Below are positions 1-8,931 of a stretch of 64,000 nucleotides of DNA, piece after piece. The stretch's first letter is position 1. Every line of letters begins with the position of its first letter. The notes under the pieces are model-generated. The model searched no databases. It had not been told where the DNA came from and saw nothing but the letters and a program-made list of their open reading frames with translations. A program made the position numbers and the translations under genes. Source of the stretch: Paenibacillus glucanolyticus NBRC 15330 (GTDB lineage: Bacteria > Bacillota > Bacilli > Paenibacillales > Paenibacillaceae); assembly GCF_004000885.1 (NCBI RefSeq), contig NZ_BIMC01000010.1, positions 124,001 through 188,000 on the forward strand, in the 5' to 3' direction.

Positions 1-174
1 TATGAGACCTTCGCCTGCTGACAGCGTTACGGGTTTATGTTCGTGCGTAAAAAAACAGGTTCCCTGCATGGGGATCGTCAATTGATATTGATTGTCATGT
101 TTATGGGTCATATTCTCAAATGTATTGGAAATCTTATGCAGTTCCAGCTGTGGAAGTATCATCTCGATCCTCAT
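1..174 (-). CDS. AraC-family transcriptional regulator, N-terminal part (cut by window edge)
   Basis: Reading leftwards from an ATG at 172-174, an open frame of 58 codons runs off the left edge. It starts MRIEMILPQLELHKIS and continues with a beta-rich stretch (QYQLTIPMQG, then FTHEHKPVTLSAGEGLI), the pattern of the cupin-like sensor domain in front of AraC-type helix-turn-helix regulators. The DNA-binding part is outside the window. A GGGGTGA ribosome binding site lies 6-7 bases before the ATG. The gene is divergent from the MFS pump at 290, and AraC regulators commonly control such a neighbour. The fold is inferred from a short piece, so the family call is moderate. Confidence 0.6.
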   Translation of the reverse strand, partial: MRIEMILPQLELHKISNTFENMTHKHDNQYQLTIPMQGTCFFTHEHKPVTLSAGEGLI

Positions 175-193
175 CCGTTCTCACCCCGAGCAG

Positions 194-222
194 ATTATAG
201 CATAATTTGCTCCACCCCTAAG
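194..222 (-). promoter_or_regulatory. Extended -10 promoter for the AraC-type gene
   Basis: On the minus strand TGC-TATAAT (194-202) forms an extended -10 element, about 20 bases before the start codon at 174. The -35 region is poor (CTTAGG at 17 bases), which is acceptable for an extended -10 promoter. Confidence 0.4.
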
Positions 223-289
223 CAACAATCACAACGACATCTCCTTATGAAATCCGCTAATATGGAAAAAAAATAAAGGATGTGGAGAA

Positions 290-1531
290 ATGTCACAACA
301 AAACATAGCGGCAGACACAAGTAAAAATACAGCGTTAGCTGTACTGCTGGGCGTCAGTGCCGCCCATCTGCTGAATGACGCCATGCAGTCGGTCGTACCC
401 GCTGTCTTCCCGCTCTTTCAGCAGAACATGCAGCTTAGCTACGCAGAAATCGGATGGGTCGCGTTTACGCTGAATATCACCGCATCCATTCTACAGCCCG
501 CCATCGGATACGTTACGGATCGGCGTCCGATCCCGCTGCTGCTGCCACTCGGGATGTTGTTCACCTTGCTTGGCATGGCTGGACTGGCTCTATCGCCTTC
601 GTTCTTCTATCTTCTGCTATCCGCGGCCTTGATCGGTGTCGGCTCTTCCGTCCTGCATCCGGAATCATCCCGCGTAGCCCATCTGGCGATGCATCAGCGC
701 AAGGGACTTGCCCAATCCGTATTTCAGGTAGGGGGCAACACCGGCCAGGCATTTGCGCCATTGATGGCTGCCTTTATTATCATTCCTCAGGGGCAGCTCG
801 GATTTCTATGGTTCACTCTGCTCGCAGGGATAGGCATCGGACTTCAACTCTGGATCAGCCGCTGGTATGCGGTTCAGACCAGACCTGCTAAGGTATCGCA
901 GCATTCAAGCAACGTCAGAGACGATAGCCGTTTTAGCAAGCCGTTTATTGTCTATGTGCTTGGAATTCTCATCCTGATGTTATTCTCCAAATTTGTTTAT
1001 CTCGCCAGTATGACCGGATATTATTCGTTTTACTACATGGACAAATTCCATTTGCCTCTGAAAAACGCTCAAATCTGTATCTTCACACTTCAATTAGCCG
1101 GCATGGTGGGAACGTTTTTGGGAGGCCCGCTGGCAGACCGCTTTGGACGACAGAAAATGATTTGGTTTTCGATTCTGGGCACCTCCCCCTTCTCGCTTCT
1201 GTTGCCGTATGCTGGCCCGGTTGGATCTGTTATTCTATGCATGATGATCGGCGCCGTCCTGATGTCAGGCTTCTCCGTCATCATCGTATATGCCCAGGAA
1301 ATGCTCCCCGGTCACGTCGGAACGGTTGCCGGCCTGTTCTTCGGATTGTCGTTTGGCATGGGCGGACTTGGTTCCGTCATCATGGGCTCCCTGATGGATA
1401 TGCATGGGGTCGAACTGATGATCCGGGTGTGCGCTTTTCTGCCGTTGCTTGGTTTGTTTGCTCTGCTGCTTCCTAAAGACTCCGTCATTATGGGTGCAAC
1501 TTCTGGAGAAAACCGTGCTCATACCCTTTAA
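290..1531 (+). CDS. MFS efflux transporter, Fsr (fosmidomycin resistance) type
   Basis: A 413-residue polytopic membrane protein with about 12 hydrophobic segments. The N-terminal pattern HLLNDAMQSVVPAVFPLFQ followed by QPAIGYVTDRRP is typical of the Fsr subfamily of the major facilitator superfamily, and LADRFGRQK near residue 285 is the second copy of the MFS loop motif. Family members export fosmidomycin and other drugs by proton antiport in the inner membrane; the substrate here is unknown. The ATG at 290 follows AAGGATGTGGAG. The divergent AraC-type gene is the likely regulator. Length matches the family, with no sign of damage. Confidence 0.85.
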   Translation: MSQQNIAADTSKNTALAVLLGVSAAHLLNDAMQSVVPAVFPLFQQNMQLSYAEIGWVAFTLNITASILQPAIGYVTDRRPIPLLLPLGMLFTLLGMAGLALSPSFFYLLLSAALIGVGSSVLHPESSRVAHLAMHQRKGLAQSVFQVGGNTGQAFAPLMAAFIIIPQGQLGFLWFTLLAGIGIGLQLWISRWYAVQTRPAKVSQHSSNVRDDSRFSKPFIVYVLGILILMLFSKFVYLASMTGYYSFYYMDKFHLPLKNAQICIFTLQLAGMVGTFLGGPLADRFGRQKMIWFSILGTSPFSLLLPYAGPVGSVILCMMIGAVLMSGFSVIIVYAQEMLPGHVGTVAGLFFGLSFGMGGLGSVIMGSLMDMHGVELMIRVCAFLPLLGLFALLLPKDSVIMGATSGENRAHTL

Positions 1532-1584
1532 GACTAATCGAATGGAATCGATACTGGCTTGATGCAAAAGAAACATTAAATGCA

Positions 1585-1611
1585 AAGAGCTTGGCGGTAA
1601 GCCAAGCTCTT
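1585..1611. terminator. Bidirectional intrinsic terminator hairpin
   Basis: AAGAGCTTGGC (1585-1595) pairs perfectly with GCCAAGCTCTT (1601-1611) around a 5-base loop. It sits between the convergent Fsr-like gene and the DUF1266 gene. T-runs are weak on both sides. Confidence 0.65.
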
Positions 1612-1642
1612 GTAAACATATAAAGATGACACTCTAAATCGG

Positions 1643-2323
1643 TTAGTGGCCTATTTTAGCAGCTTGAAACTCCAGCTCCATATCCCATGACAGTATCCTC
1701 CAAGGACTGTCTGACTGATTAAGCGAATGGCGGATATGACGAATATGTCCCACTGTTACCTCATCCTCAAGCTCTTTGGCCCAGAACTGGCGGCCGATGA
1801 TATAAGCCATGCCATATTCCTCCCAGCTCGCGTACGATTGCTGAATCAATTGTGCGTTTTGCATCAGATAATGCCAAGCTTCTTCCTGCTGAATATGACC
1901 AAACGTCATGCATAAATGACAAATAAAAGCGGCTCGTCCCAAATCCCAGGCCAGAATGCCGGCAGTTGGCAGGTGTCTGTGATAACGTTGAATGATGAGT
2001 AATTCGACTGCACTGAATTCATCTTGTATGGATGAAATATAACGGTTCTGCTGCTGTGGCGTCATGAGTGGCAAACCACTACGGAGACGATCAAATTTCA
2101 CGCGATGCCCACCCTCTACCGTGAGCCAATTCAACACGCGCCAAGCCGAGCTTTCGTCCCTTATGTCCCATGCGTCGACCAATACCTCTTGATTAATCCG
2201 ATCCCCTTCGGCTCCGCTTCGCGCCAGATCATATTGGCATGTAAAATGGACCCTGTTGTTATGAAGCAGAACGTCTCCCAGCGCTAGCGCCCAAAGCTGG
2301 CTTTTACTTAAATGACTGCTCAT
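1643..2323 (-). CDS. DUF1266 domain protein
   Basis: A 226-residue soluble protein matching the DUF1266 pattern: an early LWALALGDVLLHNN, then a Trp/Tyr-rich centre (AWDLGRAAFICHLC, WEEYGMAYIIGRQFW) and a final WRILSWDMEL. No biochemical function is established for the family. It overlaps the upstream J-domain/TPR gene by 4 bases (ATGA), so translation is coupled and it is the last gene of the hscC operon. In Escherichia coli DUF1266 genes (ybeR, ybeU) also lie beside hscC and its J-protein genes djlB and djlC, so a link to that chaperone system is likely but unproven. Confidence 0.8.
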   Translation of the reverse strand: MSSHLSKSQLWALALGDVLLHNNRVHFTCQYDLARSGAEGDRINQEVLVDAWDIRDESSAWRVLNWLTVEGGHRVKFDRLRSGLPLMTPQQQNRYISSIQDEFSAVELLIIQRYHRHLPTAGILAWDLGRAAFICHLCMTFGHIQQEEAWHYLMQNAQLIQQSYASWEEYGMAYIIGRQFWAKELEDEVTVGHIRHIRHSLNQSDSPWRILSWDMELEFQAAKIGH

Positions 2324-4917
2324 TGTTTTATCACGACTCCCGGATATTCATTCTGAAGCTGCGGATCTCCCAGAATATCCGGGTAATCCAAATTCTGCAC
2401 GACCGGTTTATTTGCTGCGGTTGGAAGAAGACCTAACCTTGCGAACAGATTTTTGCGTTTATTCATTTGCTCCTCCATTTGCTTCAAACGCTCCTCGTAC
2501 TCCCCATGCCCCGGACGATCCTGAAGCGCTTCACGTGCCATCGAAAGTGCATCATGCGATTCCCCGAGCTGATAAAGAACCAGACTGTAATAGCTGCAGG
2601 TATCTCCGCGGAGTCCCCCTTGGTAAGCCAGTTTAAAAAACTTCGCTGCTTCCTTATAGTTGTTGACATAGTACAAAAAGACTCCGCCGTAAAACCAGAT
2701 ATAGGGATTTCGGGATTGCAGATCAAAAGTCTCAAAATACGTTTCCAGACTACCTTCAATCTTGTCCCAATTCTGCAATTCGGCATGAACCCTTACAGTA
2801 TGCAGCATCGCCCATTCGTTCTGATCATCCAGACGCAGCACTTCTTCCAATGGCTGGATGACCTCCTTAAATCTGCGAGCTGCCAGCAGAGCGGCTGCAA
2901 AAAGCTTGATGTATTGGGCCCTGTCCATATCCGATGGCAGATACTTAAGCATTTCATTAAAAAAAGAGACCGCAGCATTCCAATCCTTCAGGTAAAAGCT
3001 GCTGATTCCGCTGATTAAGTTGGCATCAAATTGCGAATCACCAGGAACAAGCTCCATAAATATCCGCAGATCGGCGCGGCAAAGCTCGAATTCTTTCAGC
3101 ATGAATCTCGCAAACGCCCTGTTGTAATATGCATAGGGATGGTTATTCCGCTCTATATCCGCATCGAATATTTGAACGGCTTCCCGGTACTGGCCGTTCA
3201 GACGAAGCGCAGATCCGTATTCGAAATAGTGTTCTTGTCCCTTGTCATCATCCAGCTTCGCCTTTCCGAAATGAAACACACTTTCCTCATACTGATCCAG
3301 ATGATAATAGCAGCTGCCCAGATCTGCACGAAGAAACCAAAGGTCTTCGATGTCCAGAGCTTTTTTATAATAAAGAACCGCTTCTTCAAACCGCTGAGCT
3401 TCTTTTGACATGACTGCCAAGTAGCGAAGCGATAACAGATGACCGGGATCCAGTGCCAGCACCAGTTCAAACTGCTGAATAGCAGCGGGATAATCCGACT
3501 GCTGGTACGCGTTTATCCCTGTTTGGTAGCGTAATTCCAACAGAAACGCTTCGTCCTTATTCTCTGCGCTGCCGGCAGCAGCGTAGTATCGGGTTGCTTC
3601 CTCGTATTGTTCCTCTTGATGCAGCGAATAGCCGAGTTGATAGTTCTGCCTAGCTGTAAGCTCGCCGAGCTGCACGAGCTGAAGCCATACGCCGACAGCC
3701 TGATCATACTGCTGCTGCTCCATATACAGACCGGCCAATTCATCCAACGTTTTCATTTGATCCGGTCGATCTTCAACCTCCAAGCGCATCTTCATTTGCT
3801 GCTCAAGCCGCTGATTCAGCGTGTCTATCTGAGTGTGAGCATGCAGGTCCCAGGGACATAGCTGCTTGATTCGAAGGTATAACTCTCTTGACTCCTTGAT
3901 CCGGCCCAGCTGCTCAAGACATTGAGCTGCCCCGGTCAAAGCCTGGGCATGATCCGGGGTATGCACAAGAACTTTTTGGTACATGGAATAGGCATCTTCC
4001 AGCATTCCTAATTGAAGCATACAGTAAGCCAGGTCGCTGTTGTGATGGACTTCCGCATTCCCGGAAGCTTCCATCCTCTTGAAGGCTTTGAAGGCTTCCT
4101 CCCAATTGCTGTACTGCAAGCAAAGCTCCCCAATCATCCGATTGAGATCAGGTTCTCCCGGCATGATCTGAGCGGCTTCCCGAAGCCAGTGCTCCGCACC
4201 TTCCACATTCCCTTGGACTAAGCAAATCTGTGCATTTGATCGGGCAGCCAGAAATTGCTCCAGTTCATCCAGCGGGGTCATGCTGTCTGTTACATAGTCA
4301 TAGCGAAGATCCCAGAAGCCTTCAAGCTGCATCATCACATAATCCACATATGTCTTGGGAAACAGCTCCTGCATCTCTATTTCCATGCTGCTCCACGCGA
4401 ATGTCTCATCCAGCAATCTCCAGACCGGACCTGGAGCCCAAGCTCTATCCGCAAACAGCCGCAATACCTCGAATTGAAGCCGCTGTCTGGTTTCGAAGCC
4501 CGAGAATCTCTCATCCTCCAGCAGGGTAATCCAGCGATCCTCGTCCACTCGCGTTTGAATGTCATCATACAGATCGACAGCTTGAAGTAAAAACTCGTTA
4601 GCTAAAGCAGCCGGCAGGCTGTTAGAGGAATTCTGCTCTTGTATATCGGGTAAATCCCGCTCATGAACCGAGTCCTCCGTCCAATCATCAAACACTCCTG
4701 GATGATCTGCGTCTGCGTTTACTGCCGAAGGTGCTTGAGTTTGTCTTTGTATGTCCTTAGCTTCTTTTAAAGCGGCATCATAGGCTGTTCGAAGCTTCTG
4801 AAAGCCTTCAGGGTCCTCTTCGGGATGATGAAATTTAAGCCGGGCCATATAAGCGCGTTTAATAAGTACCGCATCCTCAGTAGGCTGGATGCCAAGAAAA
4901 CTCCATATATCTGTCAT
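2320..4917 (-). CDS. J-domain protein with long tetratricopeptide repeat array
   Basis: The frame is open from 4962, but the likely start is the ATG at 4915-4917, which overlaps the hscC stop codon (TAATG) and gives 865 residues. Residues 2-50 form a J-like domain (DIWSFLGIQPTEDAVLIK, later YDAALKEA) in which the catalytic HPD motif reads HPE. From about residue 200 to 810 there are many degenerate TPR units, for example LAYCMLQLGMLEDAYSMYQK and AGLYMEQQQYDQAVGVWLQL. There is no signal peptide or membrane segment. It probably delivers clients to the HscC-type Hsp70 encoded directly upstream, the TPR array acting as client or partner platform. The E. coli partners DjlB and DjlC are related in context, but I recall no comparable TPR array in them. 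Confidence 0.85.
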   Translation of the reverse strand: MTDIWSFLGIQPTEDAVLIKRAYMARLKFHHPEEDPEGFQKLRTAYDAALKEAKDIQRQTQAPSAVNADADHPGVFDDWTEDSVHERDLPDIQEQNSSNSLPAALANEFLLQAVDLYDDIQTRVDEDRWITLLEDERFSGFETRQRLQFEVLRLFADRAWAPGPVWRLLDETFAWSSMEIEMQELFPKTYVDYVMMQLEGFWDLRYDYVTDSMTPLDELEQFLAARSNAQICLVQGNVEGAEHWLREAAQIMPGEPDLNRMIGELCLQYSNWEEAFKAFKRMEASGNAEVHHNSDLAYCMLQLGMLEDAYSMYQKVLVHTPDHAQALTGAAQCLEQLGRIKESRELYLRIKQLCPWDLHAHTQIDTLNQRLEQQMKMRLEVEDRPDQMKTLDELAGLYMEQQQYDQAVGVWLQLVQLGELTARQNYQLGYSLHQEEQYEEATRYYAAAGSAENKDEAFLLELRYQTGINAYQQSDYPAAIQQFELVLALDPGHLLSLRYLAVMSKEAQRFEEAVLYYKKALDIEDLWFLRADLGSCYYHLDQYEESVFHFGKAKLDDDKGQEHYFEYGSALRLNGQYREAVQIFDADIERNNHPYAYYNRAFARFMLKEFELCRADLRIFMELVPGDSQFDANLISGISSFYLKDWNAAVSFFNEMLKYLPSDMDRAQYIKLFAAALLAARRFKEVIQPLEEVLRLDDQNEWAMLHTVRVHAELQNWDKIEGSLETYFETFDLQSRNPYIWFYGGVFLYYVNNYKEAAKFFKLAYQGGLRGDTCSYYSLVLYQLGESHDALSMAREALQDRPGHGEYEERLKQMEEQMNKRKNLFARLGLLPTAANKPVVQNLDYPDILGDPQLQNEYPGVVIKQ

Positions 4918-6620
4918 TAGAAATCCGTCATCCTTTCGAGTTCGTCCAACCAGGCCTTGCAATGCTCCGCTGCTTTACGAATCTCCCTGTCGTTCTGACG
5001 GCGGAGAATATCCTCGAATTGGCGAAGCACGGAGGCAATCTGTTCACGTGATGATCCGAGCGATTCTTCATAAAGCCGTTCCCCGCGTGCTAGCAGAAGC
5101 CTGTTCTCCATTCGGTCTCTAGGGTGGATTTTAATGTCCGAAAGCTCTTTAAACCGCTGCTCAATCTGCTCCTTGGAGAACTGGCCAGGATTCTCCTCAA
5201 TCACAATTCGGGATTGTTCCCCAGTACTTACCACGGTGGCTTCCACTTCTAAAATGCCGTTAATATCATATGTAAAACGTACCTCGACCACCTCTTCCCC
5301 TTTAGGCGAAGCTGGAAGTTTGACCGAAAATTCACCTAGTCTGATATTGTTTTGCGTTAGCCTGCTTTCCCCTTGATATACAACAATGCTCATATCTTTC
5401 TGACTCTCACGGATCGTGCTATAGCTCTCTGTTCTGCTGACGGGCACAACCGTATTACGATCTATGATTGGACTGAAATGACCCGATTCAAAATACCCGG
5501 AGGCATTCTCTACTGAAACGCCTATGCCTAATGTATAGGGGCACACATCGGTTAATACGATATCATGTAACGCGGCATCTCTTGCCTTCATTCCAGCCTG
5601 GATGGCTGCACCAAGAGCCACTGTCTCGTCTGGATCGATATGAGCCGATGGCAGTCTGCCAAACAGTCTGGCAGCAAATCCAGTAATGATAGGCATGCGA
5701 GTCGCTCCACCGACCAAAATAATCGCATCCAAATCAGAGGGACGTATTGCGGCATCTCTTATCGCTCGTTCCATCGGCTGACGGAGACGGGCCAATAAGG
5801 GTTTAGCCAAAAGCTCAAACCGCTCCGCAGTAATCGTGCATCGCAGAAGCTCCTCATTGCTCACAATTTCCATATCCGCAGCTTTTCCCCTGGATAAGGA
5901 ATGCTTGGCCTTTTCCGCCTGCTTCCGGATCAGGTTTGCCAGCTTGGGGTCCTCCAGGTCAAGCATGCCTTCCTTTTGCCGGATCATGAATTCTTGCATC
6001 AGCAGTTCCGTAAAATCTTCCCCGCCAAGAAAATTATCGCCTGCTACCGCCTGAACTTCCATCAGGTCTTCGAATCGCTCCAGTATCGAAACATCGAATG
6101 TCCCTCCACCCAGGTCAAAGACAAGAAATCGCGTGCTCGGTTCTTCTAAATGCAGGCCATAAGCAACAGCTGCAGCTGTAGGCTCATTAATGAGACGCTC
6201 GACCTTCAATCCCGCTAACTGGCCCGCTCTTTTCGTCGCTTTGCGCTGTGCATCGTTAAAATAAGCGGGTACACTGATAACGGCTTCCGTAACGGGCGTT
6301 CCAAGATACGCCTCTGCATCCTCCTTCAAGGCCCGCAATACAAAAGATGACAAATCCTCCGGACTAAATTGGTGTTCGCCCAAGAGAAACGTTTTATTTG
6401 TTCCCATATACCGCTTAAACACCGAGGCAGTCAATTGCGGATGGGTTATCATTCGCTGCTGTGCCGCTTCCCCGACGAGAATTTGTCCATCTTCGTCCAC
6501 GCTGATTACGGAGGGGGTCAAATGCTGCCCGAGTGCGTTCGGTAAGATTTTGGCACCTTCCGGAGAATAAACTGCTACCACACTGTTCGTTGTACCCAAA
6601 TCAATTCCAATAATCGTCAA
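4917..6620 (-). CDS. hscC: HscC-type Hsp70 chaperone
   Basis: A 567-residue Hsp70 that is shorter than DnaK because the C-terminal lid is reduced, as in HscC (Hsc62). The phosphate-1 loop IGIDLGTTNSVVAVY, the AYFNDAQRKATKRAG segment, the INEPTAAAVAYGL helix and the adenosine motif VGGATRMP are all present, so ATPase activity is expected. The substrate-binding beta domain spans about residues 375-480. The start is a TTG at 6618-6620, eight to nine bases after GGGAGG; there is no better ATG. It is the first gene of an operon with the J/TPR and DUF1266 genes. No clear promoter was seen in 6621-6760, only an 11-base palindrome TATACAGTATA at 6723-6733. Confidence 0.9.
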   Translation of the reverse strand: MTIIGIDLGTTNSVVAVYSPEGAKILPNALGQHLTPSVISVDEDGQILVGEAAQQRMITHPQLTASVFKRYMGTNKTFLLGEHQFSPEDLSSFVLRALKEDAEAYLGTPVTEAVISVPAYFNDAQRKATKRAGQLAGLKVERLINEPTAAAVAYGLHLEEPSTRFLVFDLGGGTFDVSILERFEDLMEVQAVAGDNFLGGEDFTELLMQEFMIRQKEGMLDLEDPKLANLIRKQAEKAKHSLSRGKAADMEIVSNEELLRCTITAERFELLAKPLLARLRQPMERAIRDAAIRPSDLDAIILVGGATRMPIITGFAARLFGRLPSAHIDPDETVALGAAIQAGMKARDAALHDIVLTDVCPYTLGIGVSVENASGYFESGHFSPIIDRNTVVPVSRTESYSTIRESQKDMSIVVYQGESRLTQNNIRLGEFSVKLPASPKGEEVVEVRFTYDINGILEVEATVVSTGEQSRIVIEENPGQFSKEQIEQRFKELSDIKIHPRDRMENRLLLARGERLYEESLGSSREQIASVLRQFEDILRRQNDREIRKAAEHCKAWLDELERMTDF

Positions 6621-6804
6621 TATGTTGTACCTCCCACGATGAACTGCATTAGCGCTGCATCAACGTTCAATTTAGCTGTTAGGCAATTTGACGCATTCAA
6701 TACCTTAGTTGTCTAAAACGCCTATACAGTATATCGGACAATCAAGAACAGTTCTATAGAATTTAATCCAAACCTTTCGGCTAACTTCCTGGATCCACGA
6801 TAAA

Positions 6805-6841
6805 GAAGCATCCAGTTCCTGCCCTCTGGATGCTTCCTTTT
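6805..6841 (-). terminator. Intrinsic terminator after the chitinase gene
   Basis: GAAGCATCCAG (6805-6815) pairs perfectly with CTGGATGCTTC (6826-6836). In the minus direction the stem is followed by TTTATC; in the plus direction by CTTTTGTT. It ends chitinase transcription before the hscC promoter region. Confidence 0.7.
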
Positions 6842-6863
6842 GTTCATTCAGAGTGTATACACA

Positions 6864-8705
6864 TTATTTCAATAACCACAGTGCCGGTACATTGGGCGGT
6901 TCCCAGCCAGTCAGCGATGTATGCGGCTGACGACAGATGTAGGTTTTCCCTCCGTAGGCCACTTCGTCGTTGACTTTGTAGCTGACATTTGCCGCCCAGG
7001 GCTGCGCACCGCTTTGCGGAGCAGTTGTCACACTGATGATGGTACCTGCCGACACATTTCCGGCTGCATCCTTAGCCGTCACGGTGAATGAGTAGCTCGT
7101 ATTAGCCGTCAACCCGTTAATCGTAGCGGACGTTCCCGCTGTATTAACGGAGCTGGTTCCGTAGGTGACTATGTAGCCTGTTACACCGACATTGTCAGTG
7201 GAAGCATTCCAGCTTAAGGAAACGCTTGTTGCCGTCTTGGCTGTCACTTGAACATTGCCCGGGGCCGTCGGAGGTGTTGTATCTCCCCCCGTACCTGGGG
7301 GATCGGTTGTCACGGTAAGCGGTGTGCTGGCTGCGGATTGGTTGCCTCTCGCGTCAACCGCCTTGACCGTGAACGTATAGGATGTGTCCGGTGTTAAACC
7401 TGAAATCACTGTACTGGTCCCGGTCACGCTGACGGATTGGGAACCGTAGTACACGATATAACCTGTCACTCCCACATTATCCGTGGATGCCGTCCAGCTT
7501 AAGCTTACGCTCGTTGCAGATTTGGACATGGAGGTCACATGGGTCGGAGCCGTTGGCGGCTGCGTGTCCGGCAACGGCGGACTTAGAGCATCCAGATAAG
7601 CGCGATGACTGTTCGAGAATTCAAAATTGTTGAATTTATCCCAGTTGACGGACCAGGTCATAAGACCGCGGAAATTCGGATATCCGCTTACGCTTCCCCG
7701 GGTTTTATAGCTCGGCAGCTGGACGCCTTTAATCAGTGCATCCAGCGCCTTGTGTACTTCCGCAACCGAAGTAAAACCCCCGCCTGCATTGACGTTGGCC
7801 GGCAGCCCGAGCACGACTTGGTCCGGACGCAGCGGTGGAAACATCTGATTCGGGTTTTTGGCAACAGGGAATCCGGTTAAGATCATATCTGCCATGGCAA
7901 CGTGAAAATCGGCATTTCCCATATTATGATACTGATCGTCCAGCCCCGTAATCGGACCCGAGTTATAGTTCTGCACCTGCAGCCAATCGAGGATATCGCG
8001 TGTGGCATAAATAACCGGCAGATAAGCTCCTGCGCGGTTGTCACAGCTGATGCAGCTGCCACCGTAGAAGCTATAGCCAAGCTGTACAAAAAACGTTTCA
8101 GGTGCCATCGATAAATAAAACGGTCCCGTTCCAAAATGGTTATTAATTGTGCGCAGGGCGGAGATCAAGTTGACGATGACCGGCGTGGTCGGGTTCTTGA
8201 AGTCGCTGTCCCCCGAATTTAAATAAAGCGAATGGCCTTCGAAGTCCACGTCCAGTCCATCAAATCCGTATTTTTCGATGATCGCGATAACGGAGTTCAC
8301 GAAATTATCCCTGGCGGAAGTGCTGGGAAGCTGTACCTGCCCGTTTGCACCTCCTATGGAAATGATGACCTTCTTCCCCTGACTTTGAAGATATGCAACA
8401 TCTGCTTTGAAGTCTGCCTCCGTATAGTTGTAAGGAATGAAGCCGATAGTTCCGTTGGTTACACCGGATGTTGGTTCAGCAAAAGATACGTTGATGATGT
8501 CGAATTTGGGAGATACGTCCCTAAGCTTGATAAAACCGGATCCGTTATCGAAGTTATGCCAATAGCCGACAAGGGTTTTGCTTGCCACAGCCGCGTGTGC
8601 TTTAGGGATATGAATCGCCGTTACCTGAAGAAGCGATAAGACCACCATAACCATCAGTGCCTTAATCCATGATGATTTGCGATGTTTAAAGCGATTGACG
8701 GGCAT
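6864..8705 (-). CDS. Secreted GH18 chitinase with two fibronectin III domains and a chitin-binding module
   Basis: The start is the ATG at 8703-8705 behind AAGGAGG (10-base spacer), giving 613 residues; longer frames lack a site. Residues 1-38 are a signal peptide with a basic start, hydrophobic core and AHA cleavage region. The GH18 barrel spans about 45-375 and holds the active-site motif DGLDVDFE (DxxDxDxE; the last Glu is the proton donor). Two fibronectin type III repeats follow (TAPTHVTSMSKSATSVSLSW and TAPGNVQVTAKTATSVSLSW, both with DNVGVTGYIV), then a C-terminal CBM5/12-type module (AWAANVSYKVNDEVAYGGKT). It hydrolyses chitin outside the cell. The layout matches Bacillus circulans ChiD-type enzymes. 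Confidence 0.93.
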   Translation of the reverse strand: MPVNRFKHRKSSWIKALMVMVVLSLLQVTAIHIPKAHAAVASKTLVGYWHNFDNGSGFIKLRDVSPKFDIINVSFAEPTSGVTNGTIGFIPYNYTEADFKADVAYLQSQGKKVIISIGGANGQVQLPSTSARDNFVNSVIAIIEKYGFDGLDVDFEGHSLYLNSGDSDFKNPTTPVIVNLISALRTINNHFGTGPFYLSMAPETFFVQLGYSFYGGSCISCDNRAGAYLPVIYATRDILDWLQVQNYNSGPITGLDDQYHNMGNADFHVAMADMILTGFPVAKNPNQMFPPLRPDQVVLGLPANVNAGGGFTSVAEVHKALDALIKGVQLPSYKTRGSVSGYPNFRGLMTWSVNWDKFNNFEFSNSHRAYLDALSPPLPDTQPPTAPTHVTSMSKSATSVSLSWTASTDNVGVTGYIVYYGSQSVSVTGTSTVISGLTPDTSYTFTVKAVDARGNQSAASTPLTVTTDPPGTGGDTTPPTAPGNVQVTAKTATSVSLSWNASTDNVGVTGYIVTYGTSSVNTAGTSATINGLTANTSYSFTVTAKDAAGNVSAGTIISVTTAPQSGAQPWAANVSYKVNDEVAYGGKTYICRQPHTSLTGWEPPNVPALWLLK

Positions 8706-8743
8706 CCTGAGTATTCCTCCTTCACAACCGAATGATAGCGTTC

Positions 8744-8770
8744 TCAAATCACCCTTAAAAAGAGTTGCAT
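8744..8770 (-). CDS. Possible 8-residue leader ORF upstream of the chitinase
   Basis: ATG at 8768-8770 reads MQLFLRVI and stops at 8744, 38 bases before the chitinase start. A near-perfect Shine-Dalgarno AAAGGAGG (8779-8786 on the opposite strand) lies 8 bases in front. The strong site before such a short frame suggests either a leader peptide or a fortuitous purine run; no stalling motif is evident. Confidence 0.25.
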   Translation of the reverse strand: MQLFLRVI

Positions 8771-8931
8771 TCAGCGAACCTCCTTTCTTACCCGATTAAG
8801 GCGATCAGGACATTAGGGATCATATGTTTATATATGGTAATAAATTCTGGCTGAAAACGAATAATTCAGTGCCAGGCAGGAAATCCTAATTCCCGGCAAC
8901 TTCATTAAAATAACACTGAGGAGATCTGTTC

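Noticed and set aside
37..276. Plus-strand ORF of 79 codons at the left edge
   Set aside because: Lies over the minus-strand AraC-type gene, has no ribosome binding site and no family features.
3129..3413. Plus-strand ORFs across the J/TPR gene (and similar shadows over thrS, hscC and the ABC gene)
   Set aside because: Antisense shadows of well-supported genes.
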